Source: CAYQLK01 sp964426075
GTDB lineage: Bacteria; Patescibacteriota; Microgenomatia; CAYQLK01
Reading direction: 5' to 3'
Assembly: GCA_964426075.1 (NCBI GenBank)
Contig: CAYROP010000005.1
Coordinates: 1 to 39,569 of the forward strand
DNA length: 39,569 nt
In this document: positions 31,356 through 38,112 of the stretch, in pieces
Position numbering within the stretch: position 1 is the first letter of the stretch
How the letters are laid out: every line of letters begins with the position of its first letter
Position numbers and translations under genes: made by a program
Notes under the pieces: generated by a model
What the model saw: only the letters and a program-made list of their open reading frames with translations
Told to the model about the DNA's origin: nothing
The model's database searches: none

Positions 31356-31385
31356 ACAAGGTAAAACATTAAACCTCGAAGGGGG

Positions 31386-31417
31386 GTGTAATAATACACA
31401 AGTAATTTATTACTTGT
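31386..31417 (+). promoter_or_regulatory. Two adjoining inverted repeats upstream of rpsU
   Basis: GTGTA-ATAA-TACAC (31386-31399) is followed, with two bases shared, by ACAAGTAAT-TT-ATTACTTGT (31398-31417), a perfect nine-base inverted repeat with a two-base centre. It ends 11 bases before the rpsU ATG. The tight centre suits a dimeric protein operator better than an RNA hairpin. A TAATAA -10-like box lies inside the first repeat. Confidence 0.5.
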
Positions 31418-31428
31418 AAAAAATAATT

Positions 31429-31626
31429 ATGGCTACAAAAGTTAAAGCAGCTCCAGGTGAGCCGGTAGATATATTACTTAGAAAATTTAATAAAAAAGTC
31501 CAGATGGATGGAATTTTGTTGGAACTAAAAAAAAGAGAATTTTATCTCAAACCTTCAACACGTAGACAGGTTGAAGAACAGCAAAAAAGACGTCGCGGTA
31601 TTGCGATGAAGAAACGACCTTTTTAA
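31429..31626 (+). CDS. rpsU: Ribosomal protein bS21
   Basis: 65 aa. GEPVDILLRKFNKKVQMDGILLELKKREFYLKPSTRRQ is the S21 pattern, with a basic C-terminal tail (KRRRGIAMKKRPF). S21 sits at the 30S platform near the anti-Shine-Dalgarno and affects initiation. It is followed by yqeY after three bases, the classic pairing. No Shine-Dalgarno precedes it, notable for a gene whose product influences Shine-Dalgarno use. Confidence 0.95.
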   Translation: MATKVKAAPGEPVDILLRKFNKKVQMDGILLELKKREFYLKPSTRRQVEEQQKRRRGIAMKKRPF

Positions 31627-31629
31627 AAA

Positions 31630-32076
31630 ATGGCACTACTTGATACATTAAATTCTGATCTTATTGCCGCCTTAAAAAGTGGTGATAAGGTTGCGGCTGA
31701 AACGCTGAGATTTTTGATTTCTGAAGCGAGAAACAAGCGAATTGAATTGATGCACGAACTCACTGATGATGAGTTAGTAGTAGTAGTTACAAAAGAAATA
31801 AAAAGACGAAAAGAATCGATGGAAGTTTTTGAGAAAGCTGGTCGAGATGAGTTGGTTGCAAACGAAAAGGCACAGATGACTGTGTTGGAAAAATACCAGC
31901 CAGAGCAGATGACTGAAGAGGAAATAGAAAAGATTATTGCAGAAGAAATAGAAAAATTTGATAATCCATCCAAAGAGTTTTTGGGCCAATTAATTGGAAA
32001 AGTTATGACGCGAATACCAAAAGGTACGGTAGATGGTTCGGTAGTTTCTAAGTTAGTTTCACAAAAATTGCAGTAA
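31630..32076 (+). CDS. yqeY: GatB/YqeY domain protein
   Basis: 148 aa, standard for YqeY. Helical start LLDTLNSDLIAALKSGDKVAAETLRFLISEARNKRIE, then KRRKESMEVFEKAGRDELVANEKAQMTVLEKYQPEQMTEEEI, and C-terminal MGKVM-type segment (LGQLIGKVMTRIPKGTVDGSVVSKLV), all typical. It resembles the tRNA-binding tail of GatB; the exact role is unclear in all bacteria. It sits between rpsU and ybeY. Confidence 0.93.
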   Translation: MALLDTLNSDLIAALKSGDKVAAETLRFLISEARNKRIELMHELTDDELVVVVTKEIKRRKESMEVFEKAGRDELVANEKAQMTVLEKYQPEQMTEEEIEKIIAEEIEKFDNPSKEFLGQLIGKVMTRIPKGTVDGSVVSKLVSQKLQ

Positions 32077-32078
32077 AA

Positions 32079-32480
32079 ATGCAGGCAGAGGTTACTTTTT
32101 ATGCGCAAGGACTTGATAGGTTTTTAGAAAAAAAAATAATCCAAACTATTTCGAATACGCTTTCGACATTAGGGCAGGTTGCTTCTGATTTTGCGGTTGA
32201 TGTTAATTTTGTTAACGAGAAAAAAATGAGTAGGTTGAACAACGATTTTCGTCAAAAAGATTATGCAACTGATGTTTTGTCGTTTGGGCAGTTTGAGAAT
32301 ATTTTAGGTGACAGACCAAAAGGCATTAAGATACCAATAATGTTGGGTGATTTGGTTTTGTGTGAGTCAGTAATTACTAAGGAGGCGCAAGATGAGGGAA
32401 AAAGTTATGAAGAGCATTTGCTTATGCTTGTTGATCATGGAATGAGGCACTTATTAGGTATTCATCATCCAGAAGATTAG
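32079..32480 (+). CDS. ybeY: Endoribonuclease YbeY
   Basis: 133 aa, 15-25 shorter than usual. The zinc site is HGMRHLLGIHH (His120, His124, His130), matching HGxLHLxGxDH with the Asp before the last His replaced by His. The protein stops three residues later, so the usual tail ending in Met is lost. FRQKDYATDVLSFGQ matches the family NxxxRxxDxPTDVLSFP block. YbeY matures 16S rRNA and takes part in ribosome quality control. It starts two bases after yqeY. Confidence 0.9.
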   Translation: MQAEVTFYAQGLDRFLEKKIIQTISNTLSTLGQVASDFAVDVNFVNEKKMSRLNNDFRQKDYATDVLSFGQFENILGDRPKGIKIPIMLGDLVLCESVITKEAQDEGKSYEEHLLMLVDHGMRHLLGIHHPED

Positions 32481-32490
32481 GTTTTTGGGG

Positions 32491-32518
32491 TTAAAAAGCA
32501 AAATCAATAAGGTAGAAT
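32491..32518 (+). promoter_or_regulatory. Possible promoter of dnaX
   Basis: -35 TTAAAA (32491-32496), 16-base spacer, -10 TAGAAT (32513-32518), followed by the dnaX ATG after 19 bases. Moderate match only. Confidence 0.4.
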
Positions 32519-32537
32519 AGTTTTAGTAAGTTTTTTT

Positions 32538-34091
32538 ATGTCAGTTTTGTATAGAAAATACCGCCCTCAGAATTTTGATGAGATGGTTGGTCAAGAGAAT
32601 ATTATAGATGCGCTTAAGAGGTCGGTTGCGTCCGACAAAACTCCGCATGCTTTACTTTTCGTTGGTCCAAAGGGTAGCGGTAAAACAACGACGGCAAGAA
32701 TTTTTGCTAAAGCCATTAATTGTCCAAATGTTAAAGATGGAAACCCGTGTGGAGTTTGTGAGGTATGCGAAGAGATTGCAAGTGGTGCAGCGGTAGATGT
32801 AATCGAAATAGATGCTGCTTCGAATAGGAATATAGATGATATTCGGGAAATTAGAGATAAAATTTCTCGTTCTCCAAGTAAGTTTAAGAAAAAAGTTTAT
32901 ATTATTGATGAGGTTCATATGTTGACAAGTCATGCTTTTAATGCGTTTCTTAAGACGCTAGAAGAGCCACCAAGCCATGCGGTTTTTGTTTTGTGTACAA
33001 CAGAGTTGGACAAGTTGCCAGCAACGATTGTATCTAGGTGTCAAAGGTTTGATTTTAACTTAGGAAAAGATGAAGAGATCAAAAAATATTTAGGTGAGGT
33101 TTTGACTAAAGAAAATGTGGATTATGATGATGAGGCAATTGCGGTTGTGGCAGGATACGCTGGTGGAAGTTTTAGAGATGCTTTGTCAATGATTGGCCAG
33201 GTGGCTGTTTTTGAAAAAGTTACATTAGACAGAATTGAAAATATTTTGGGTCGGGCTGGAGAAAATTACGCGAAAAAATTCGTGACCGCACTTTTGACCT
33301 CTGATAAAAAAAATGCACTTCAAGTTGTATCTGATTTGGAAGAAAAAGGTTTAGATGTTTTGGAGTTTGTGAGACTATCACTAATTGAAACGAAACAGTT
33401 GTTGATGGAAAAAATATCCACACCAGCTAAGTCTAAATACTCAAAAGACGAGTTAGTCAATATTTATAATAGTTTGGATAAGTGTTTTCAGAGGTTAAAA
33501 TATTCGCCCGTTTCAGAACTTCCGATTTTGGTTACGGTAATGGAGTTTGTGGATGTAAAAGATGGCGAGTTTGATAGTGGAAAAGAACCAACAAATAATC
33601 ATTCACAAAAGACAGAAAAAAATGAATTTGTAAAAAAAATTGAAGAAACCGTCGAAGCACAGAGTGCAGAATTATTAGAAAAAAAAGAACAAAAAGTGGA
33701 TTTGGTTTCGGAAGAGAAAAATTCTGTTTTAGAGAGTGATGAGGAAGATTTTACTGGACCTGATCAGTTGCAAACTATTTATAATAATTGGAAAGCAATC
33801 CTTGAAAACCTTAGACCAAAGAATACTTATGTGACAACAATTTTAAGAGGATCAAAACCTGTGGCGTTTGATGGGAATAAGGTGACGGTTGAAGTTTATT
33901 TTCGACTTCATCAAGATAAACTAAGAGAGGCAAAAGTACTTAGCTTGATAGAATCGTCTATGAGTGAGGTTTTGGGTAAAAAAGTTTTTCTACTAATTAA
34001 CATCGGAAAGAAGGAAATTACCCCAACTAGCGATTTGTCTATCGAGAATTTGGTTGAAGCAGCTGGTGAGATTTTTGGTACAAGTAATTAA
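32538..34091 (+). CDS. dnaX: DNA polymerase III subunit gamma/tau
   Basis: 517 aa. SVLYRKYRPQNFDEMVGQENI is the family start. The P-loop is GPKGSGKT (43-50). A zinc module with four Cys follows (CPNVKDGNPCGVCEVC). Walker B is IIDEVHML, the sensor area LKTLEEPPSHAVFVLCTTE and the arginine finger SRCQRF. AAA+ lid and collar domains run to about residue 350. Then comes an acidic, low-complexity linker and a C-terminal domain (about 415-517) like a short tau domain. It forms the clamp loader. No programmed frameshift site is evident. Confidence 0.95.
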   Translation: MSVLYRKYRPQNFDEMVGQENIIDALKRSVASDKTPHALLFVGPKGSGKTTTARIFAKAINCPNVKDGNPCGVCEVCEEIASGAAVDVIEIDAASNRNIDDIREIRDKISRSPSKFKKKVYIIDEVHMLTSHAFNAFLKTLEEPPSHAVFVLCTTELDKLPATIVSRCQRFDFNLGKDEEIKKYLGEVLTKENVDYDDEAIAVVAGYAGGSFRDALSMIGQVAVFEKVTLDRIENILGRAGENYAKKFVTALLTSDKKNALQVVSDLEEKGLDVLEFVRLSLIETKQLLMEKISTPAKSKYSKDELVNIYNSLDKCFQRLKYSPVSELPILVTVMEFVDVKDGEFDSGKEPTNNHSQKTEKNEFVKKIEETVEAQSAELLEKKEQKVDLVSEEKNSVLESDEEDFTGPDQLQTIYNNWKAILENLRPKNTYVTTILRGSKPVAFDGNKVTVEVYFRLHQDKLREAKVLSLIESSMSEVLGKKVFLLINIGKKEITPTSDLSIENLVEAAGEIFGTSN

Positions 34092-34093
34092 AG

Positions 34094-34693
34094 ATGCGAA
34101 ATAAATATCTGCTGATACGTCACGGTGAATCTCAATACAATCAAGAGCTTAGATATCAAGGATGGAGCAAAAGGGTTCATCTTACTAAACAAGGAATTGA
34201 ACAAGTTAAAGGAAGAATTAAGCTTATAAAAAAGTTTAAACCGGATATTATTGTCGCTAGTCCATTTTTGCGAACAAGACAAACTGCGGAAATTTTGGCT
34301 GGTGTAGTTAAGAAAGAGATTTTGTATAGCAAGCTTATTATTGACTACAACAGAAGCGAATCAATGGAAGGTAAACTTCAAGAAGAATATGTTGGAACAA
34401 AAAAATATAAGGATTGGTTAGAAAAAGCTGATAAAGATTGGAATTTTCATTTGCCAGATGGAGAAAGTTATAACGGTTTTGACGAGCGGATAAAGGAATT
34501 TATGGAGATACTTGAGCAAAGTTACGATAAGAAAAAAATATTGATAGTTAGTCACGGTGATGTAATCAGGTCAATAATTAGGCAATATACTGGGCGAGAG
34601 TTTCAGCGAATTGATGTGATGAATGTTTTTGTTTGTGAGCTAATTCCAAATAGAAAAGCCAAAAATAGATATATATACAAAGAGGTTAACTAA
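34094..34693 (+). CDS. Histidine phosphatase family protein (phosphoglycerate mutase-like)
   Basis: 199 aa. LLIRHGESQYNQELRYQG contains the RHG catalytic motif. SPFLRTRQTAEIL supplies the second Arg, DGESYNGFDERIKEF the proton-donor Glu region and IVSHGDVIRSIIRQY the second catalytic His. The family dephosphorylates small molecules or proteins; the substrate is unknown. It starts two bases after dnaX. Its last four bases overlap the end of the convergent ParB-like gene. Confidence 0.9.
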   Translation: MRNKYLLIRHGESQYNQELRYQGWSKRVHLTKQGIEQVKGRIKLIKKFKPDIIVASPFLRTRQTAEILAGVVKKEILYSKLIIDYNRSESMEGKLQEEYVGTKKYKDWLEKADKDWNFHLPDGESYNGFDERIKEFMEILEQSYDKKKILIVSHGDVIRSIIRQYTGREFQRIDVMNVFVCELIPNRKAKNRYIYKEVN

Positions 34694-36009
34694 CCATTAA
34701 TTTGAGTGGTTGTTTCATCGTCAATTATTAGTCCATATTCTTCATAAGTAGCAATTATTGTGGTGACTGTTTCGACTTGGATTTCTACCGTTGCGGCAAT
34801 CTCTGCGTATACTCTTTTGCTGGCAACCTCTTTAAGGTGCGGCATTAAGCGTTCTATTTCTCCGAGTAACCTTCGGAGGATTTTGATTGGTGAACCTGAT
34901 GAGAAGGGGGAATCTTCAAGGCCTAGTTTGCCATCTTCGAATAAGCCATTAACTTTGGAGAAGTAATAAATCCAACTCCAGATGGCTTTAACAATTTCTT
35001 TCTCAACAACTTTTTTGATTTTTAATCGTTCTAGCGATTGCATTTGTTCAGCTGAAAAAAGATCAAGTAGCGATGCTTGACCACTGGAACGATTGCGAAG
35101 ATATTCGGCGATAGTTCTTTTGAAGTCTTCAACGCGAATGTTGCCACCCATGGCTTTTTTGGTATAAAAATCCATATCTTCTTCTCCAACCTTAAGTTCT
35201 GCCATACGAGCAATTTCTACAGCCATTCCATAAGCTAAATGTCCTTGTTCGACTGCGCTTTTGATATCTGGTGGGAGGCCAGTGTATCTAAGTGAGTCAC
35301 GTACTTTGCTTTCGCTTCGCCCAACTTTTTTAGCGAATTTGGATAAAGGGTAGTCTGGTCTTGCGATTTTGACGAGTGTAAAAATATGGTTATAGTAATC
35401 GGCTTCTTCGTGTGGTGGGAGTGAATTGTGGATATTCTCCGAAGCTTGACGATAGATGGCTTGAATTGGGGCAACATTTTCTCCGACTCTGGCTTCTAAC
35501 ATATCAGGGTGTTCGGCAAAATGCCGATTGTAACAGTTACCCTGACCATAAATTTCCTGACATTCACTACAACCAACGCTTTGTAAGATTTTCATTGAAC
35601 GATAACGTCTTTCACCGGCAACTAAAATGTAGTAGACAGGGTCAGATTGAGAATCGGGATTGTCGCTGTCTTTAGTGGTGGGTTTGAGGTTTTCGAGCTT
35701 GATTTTGGTTCCCCAGAGACCATTGATTACAAAAAGATATTTTTCTGCCGCTTCTGGATCGAATCTGATTATTAGGGGTGGTTGAATTAGACCCTCTTCA
35801 GCAATTGAGTCGGACAAATTATGAAGCTCGTCTTCGTCGAAGGTTTTTCTGCCTTGAGGTAAAACATTAACTTGATCAAACGGAACTAATTCTTCAGCAT
35901 AATGACTGCGTAGGGCAGATAGCCCAAGAATTTTTTCCAACGATTCCTGAGCAATTGGTTCTTTGATAGCAGTCGGTTGACCTTCGACCCTTTCAGGCGT
36001 AGTAGACAT
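34690..36009 (-). CDS. ParB/Srx-fold protein with cysteine-rich insert
   Basis: 439 aa. Residues 40-145 form a ParB N-terminal domain: VLPQGRKTFDEDELHNLSDSIAEEGLIQPPLII and the CTP/DNA-phosphate motif AGERRYRSM (131-139). It is split by a 35-residue insert (SDNPDSQSDP region) and followed by CSECQEIYGQGNC with Cys147, 150 and 159 plus nearby His, a possible metal site. A ParB-type helix-turn-helix follows (PLSKFAKKVGRSESKVRDSLRYTGLPPDIK). The C-terminal 150 residues are helical and unrecognised. No ParA is nearby, so chromosome partition is not implied; a transcriptional or mobile-element regulator is equally possible. No Shine-Dalgarno. Confidence 0.75.
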   Translation of the reverse strand: MSTTPERVEGQPTAIKEPIAQESLEKILGLSALRSHYAEELVPFDQVNVLPQGRKTFDEDELHNLSDSIAEEGLIQPPLIIRFDPEAAEKYLFVINGLWGTKIKLENLKPTTKDSDNPDSQSDPVYYILVAGERRYRSMKILQSVGCSECQEIYGQGNCYNRHFAEHPDMLEARVGENVAPIQAIYRQASENIHNSLPPHEEADYYNHIFTLVKIARPDYPLSKFAKKVGRSESKVRDSLRYTGLPPDIKSAVEQGHLAYGMAVEIARMAELKVGEEDMDFYTKKAMGGNIRVEDFKRTIAEYLRNRSSGQASLLDLFSAEQMQSLERLKIKKVVEKEIVKAIWSWIYYFSKVNGLFEDGKLGLEDSPFSSGSPIKILRRLLGEIERLMPHLKEVASKRVYAEIAATVEIQVETVTTIIATYEEYGLIIDDETTTQING

Positions 36010-36043
36010 TATTTAGAGTTATTGGGGCAGTATTTGATAGATG

Positions 36044-36073
36044 AGGCGCCATTTCTTGTGGAAAAGGGCGCCT
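36044..36073 (-). promoter_or_regulatory. Hairpin in the leader of the ParB-like gene
   Basis: AGGCGCC (36044-36050) pairs with GGCGCCT (36067-36073) across 16 bases, in the 93-base space between the zinc-ribbon gene and the ParB-like gene. No T run follows on either strand, so it is not a standard terminator; it may limit read-through or protect RNA ends. Confidence 0.4.
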
Positions 36074-36102
36074 TTGTGGGGTGGACAGGACAAGGTAAAA
36101 CT

Positions 36103-36468
36103 TTACGGGCGGTACTTCTTGGTGCGGGGTTTTTTGTTCAGGAAGGAGTTGAGCCGTGAGATTTCATCATAGCTTGCAAAAGCAAGATCAATAAAGCCAA
36201 AAGCTGTGGCTATGAGATAGACATCAGTTGCGACACTCAGATCGACTGCTTCGGTGGTCATGAACAGTTCGCAACCGTCCTCACTGTCGCAGTAGAATCC
36301 AGGTACATTGGTAATCGTGATGCAGTACTCGTAGTCGCTTTCGGTGTCGTAGTGGGGAATTGACAGTTTTGCGACTGTCATTCGTTCGCCACATTTTGGG
36401 CAACTCCCAGCCTGACCAAGGCTTTCTTTAGTCACCGGACCGTTGTAGTTTTTTTTGTAGGTGCGCAA
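36103..36468 (-). CDS. Small zinc-ribbon protein, TTG start
   Basis: 121 aa. CPKC (23-26) and a second pair, Cys60 and Cys66 (FYCDSEDGCELF), frame a beta-rich section (YCITITNVPGFYC) that recalls YgiT-type zinc fingers. The rest is a helix (DVYLIATAFGFIDLAFASYDEISRLNSFL) and a basic tail. The only start near the 5' end is TTG (36468-36466), with GAGGGTGA eight bases upstream as ribosome site and an in-frame TGA just beyond. It lies upstream of the ParB-like gene and may be co-transcribed. GC is somewhat above that of the housekeeping genes. The function is unknown; no toxin partner is recognisable. Confidence 0.6.
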   Translation of the reverse strand: MRTYKKNYNGPVTKESLGQAGSCPKCGERMTVAKLSIPHYDTESDYEYCITITNVPGFYCDSEDGCELFMTTEAVDLSVATDVYLIATAFGFIDLAFASYDEISRLNSFLNKKPRTKKYRP

Positions 36469-36654
36469 GTTGTTTCACCCTCAAGAGTTTTCTTGTTTGG
36501 TGCGAGTTTTGCTAACGACAATGATAGTTCTAGATATAAAAAAATGGAAGTAGATAAATATTCGAGCCTGAGATACTTGTATTTTATTGACTTCTTGAAG
36601 GTGTCTAAGTGAGAGTTAAAATTTGAATTAAGCTCGAACTTGGGCACGAAAAGA

Positions 36655-36678
36655 GGATATTTATCTTGATAAATATCC
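36655..36678 (+). promoter_or_regulatory. 24-bp operator palindrome over the -35 box
   Basis: GGATATTTATC (36655-36665), TT, GATAAATATCC (36668-36678): perfect 11-base arms. It covers the whole -35 hexamer of the promoter at 36666-36694, the classical arrangement for repression by a dimeric regulator. The rest of the 313-base gene-free stretch 36469-36781 holds this promoter, the structured leader below, and a possible minus-strand promoter (TTAGAC-N16-TAAAAT) for the zinc-ribbon gene. Confidence 0.7.
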
Positions 36679-36694
36679 TATAGTATGGTATAAT
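36666..36694 (+). promoter_or_regulatory. Near-consensus promoter of the GC-rich orphan gene
   Basis: -35 TTGATA (36666-36671), 17-base spacer ending TGG (extended -10), perfect -10 TATAAT (36689-36694). Predicted start near 36701, giving an 80-base leader. One of the best promoters in the window. Confidence 0.85.
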
Positions 36695-36708
36695 TAGGGT
36701 TGAGGTAA

Positions 36709-36776
36709 GAGTAGTTTTGTCCTTGTACTACTCGTTGCTTTGGTAAGTATGCACCTTAAGCAAAAGGACAAAAGGA
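36709..36776 (+). promoter_or_regulatory. Structured 5' UTR with possible H-type pseudoknot at the ribosome site
   Basis: GAGTAGT (36709-36715) pairs with ACTACTC (36727-36733). The loop strand TTTTGTCCTT (36715-36724, first base shared with the stem) is the exact complement of AAGGACAAAA (36764-36773), which ends inside the Shine-Dalgarno AAGGA (36772-36776). The two helices can form a pseudoknot that would hide the ribosome site, as in translational riboswitches or protein-controlled leaders. Confidence 0.5.
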
Positions 36777-36781
36777 AAGGT

Positions 36782-37363
36782 ATGTGTCTGACAATGGTTT
36801 CGACCAACAGCACCGAACTGTCCGAAGAGGCCAAGAGCGCATTCGCAACCGCGATCGACAGTGTTGCTCGCATGGTCGAGCAGGACGATGAGATGGTCGC
36901 TCAGTTGAGGAGTCAGTCGACAGATCTTCTCGTCATGGCGATTCAGGCGGTTCAGCCGGTGATTCGCTACGTGGACGCCCCGATGGTCCTTACGGAACAC
37001 CCCGTCGGTCTGATGGGTAGTGAAGTGAGGAATGTCGATTGGGGCAGGGCTGCCAAGATCTGCACCGATCTTGGGTTTGGCCACTCCGGGATGGACATCT
37101 ATTTGCTTCGCAATGGGGTGTTCATGCTTGGCACCGTGCCGACGAGCCAGTTCCGCATCCTTCATCTTCCCGAGCTGCTTCATGGGCGTCGGGAGACTGA
37201 GGAGCATGTCGATCTGGTCATGACTCTGATTGCGGGCCTGGCCAAGCTGTTTGCCGATGCCATCGCTAAAAGCGACGCAAGGCGAGCGAGCATGCAGGAC
37301 CGCGCCACTCGTTTGGCGGCGGCGGCCTCGGCGTTCAAGACGCCAACGGCTGCGCAGGCCTAG
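36782..37363 (+). CDS. Unrecognised GC-rich gene, 193 aa
   Basis: Start chosen at ATG 36782, six bases after AAGGA; a start 14 codons upstream lies within the leader. The product is soluble, without signal peptide or membrane helix. Parts are an N-terminal helical region (ELSEEAKSAFATAIDSVARMVEQDDEMVAQL), a central beta-like part (GHSGMDIYLLRNGVFMLGTVPTSQFRILHLPELL), then an Ala/Arg-rich helix and tail ending PTAAQA. I recognise no family or motif. Positions 36841-36900 are 58% GC, while leader and downstream DNA are AT-rich. It is monocistronic with its own operator, promoter and terminator. Confidence 0.75.
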   Translation: MCLTMVSTNSTELSEEAKSAFATAIDSVARMVEQDDEMVAQLRSQSTDLLVMAIQAVQPVIRYVDAPMVLTEHPVGLMGSEVRNVDWGRAAKICTDLGFGHSGMDIYLLRNGVFMLGTVPTSQFRILHLPELLHGRRETEEHVDLVMTLIAGLAKLFADAIAKSDARRASMQDRATRLAAAASAFKTPTAAQA

Positions 37364-37386
37364 TCCCACCCATATCCTTTCCGACC

Positions 37387-37417
37387 GCCCCCGAATTAAA
37401 CCTCGGGGGCTTTTTTT
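37387..37417 (+). terminator. Strong terminator of the GC-rich orphan gene
   Basis: GCCCCCGA (37387-37394) pairs perfectly with TCGGGGGC (37403-37410) and is followed by T7 (37411-37417). A weaker hairpin (AAACC-TAC-GGTTT, 37432-37444) follows, within the 195 bases before the lipoprotein gene, which hold no other gene. Confidence 0.9.
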
Positions 37418-37558
37418 AAGAATTTCGAGACAAACCTACGGTTTTTCTCGGGGACTTTTGACCGAGCCAAGTTTTGCAAGCAAAAATGGCCGATTCATTT
37501 CTAAAATACAAAAATTTGAAAAATTTTTTATTTTGCGGTTTGGCGTAGAATAAGTTAA

Positions 37559-38044
37559 ATGAAGAAGTTACTTTTTATTGTTTTTGTCTTTGCTGTTTTG
37601 GGTTGTAATAGCGAAAAAATTTCAAAAAATAATTCTGATACCAAACAATCTAGTTTGCCAAAAATTGAGGTAACTAGAACGCCTAATAATAATTGTGGAG
37701 ATAAAGGGTTTGTTGTTCAGTCGCCTAATTTGGATATTGGAACGAGTTTTCCAATTTATGTTGAGGGAGTAGTAGATAATCGTGAGGCAGGTGAATGTCG
37801 TTGGACAGTTTTTGAAGGGCAGGCTGGTAAGGTGGAGGCATTTGATATAGAAAACAATCTTGTTTCAGACGGAGTTCTTAAAACAGTTGAAGATTGGATG
37901 ACCGATGAGCCTGTTAATTACAAGGCAATACTTAATTTGCATAAAGCACCTGTTTCGAGGGATTTGAGAATTATTGTTACAGAGGAGGATCCAAGTGGTG
38001 AGGGTATGGTTGAAAAAATAGAATTTAAGGCGATTTTAAAGTAA
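37559..38044 (+). CDS. Putative lipoprotein
   Basis: 161 aa. Signal peptide MKKLLFIVFVFAVLGC with lipobox VLGC and lipidated Cys16, then a Ser/Asn-rich linker. The mature part (VVQSPNLDIGTSFPIYVEGVVDNREAGECRWTVFEG...VEKIEFKAILK) is beta-rich and resembles Gmad2-type immunoglobulin-like domains; this is a weak assignment. It would be anchored on the outer face of the cell membrane. It is very AT-rich (28% GC in 37621-37680) and lies between two GC-rich genes. A TAGAAT box lies eight bases before the ATG. It converges on fabF. Confidence 0.75.
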   Translation: MKKLLFIVFVFAVLGCNSEKISKNNSDTKQSSLPKIEVTRTPNNNCGDKGFVVQSPNLDIGTSFPIYVEGVVDNREAGECRWTVFEGQAGKVEAFDIENNLVSDGVLKTVEDWMTDEPVNYKAILNLHKAPVSRDLRIIVTEEDPSGEGMVEKIEFKAILK

Positions 38045-38050
38045 TTTCTG

Positions 38051-38097
38051 AAAAAAAAAGACAGAATCCTTGCTGAAGAACAGCAAAGAGTCTGTCT
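38051..38097 (-). terminator. Terminator of fabF
   Basis: On the minus strand AGACAGA (complement of 38091-38097) pairs with TCTGTCT (complement of 38059-38065). An inner helix TTGCTG/CAGCAA is at 38070-38086, and nine T (38051-38059) follow. Confidence 0.85.
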
Positions 38098-38112
38098 AGT
38101 TGAACTGTGACG

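Noticed and set aside
35977..36159. Plus-strand 60-aa ORF containing FVGWTGQGKTLRAV, which resembles a Walker A loop
   Set aside because: It starts inside the 5' end of the ParB-like gene and ends inside the zinc-ribbon gene on the other strand, has no ribosome site and no further ATPase motifs. The match is probably chance.
36728..37369. Long minus-strand ORF opposite the GC-rich orphan gene
   Set aside because: GC-rich DNA lacks stop codons on both strands. The plus frame has promoter, Shine-Dalgarno and terminator; the minus frame has none and its Arg/His-rich sequence is not protein-like.
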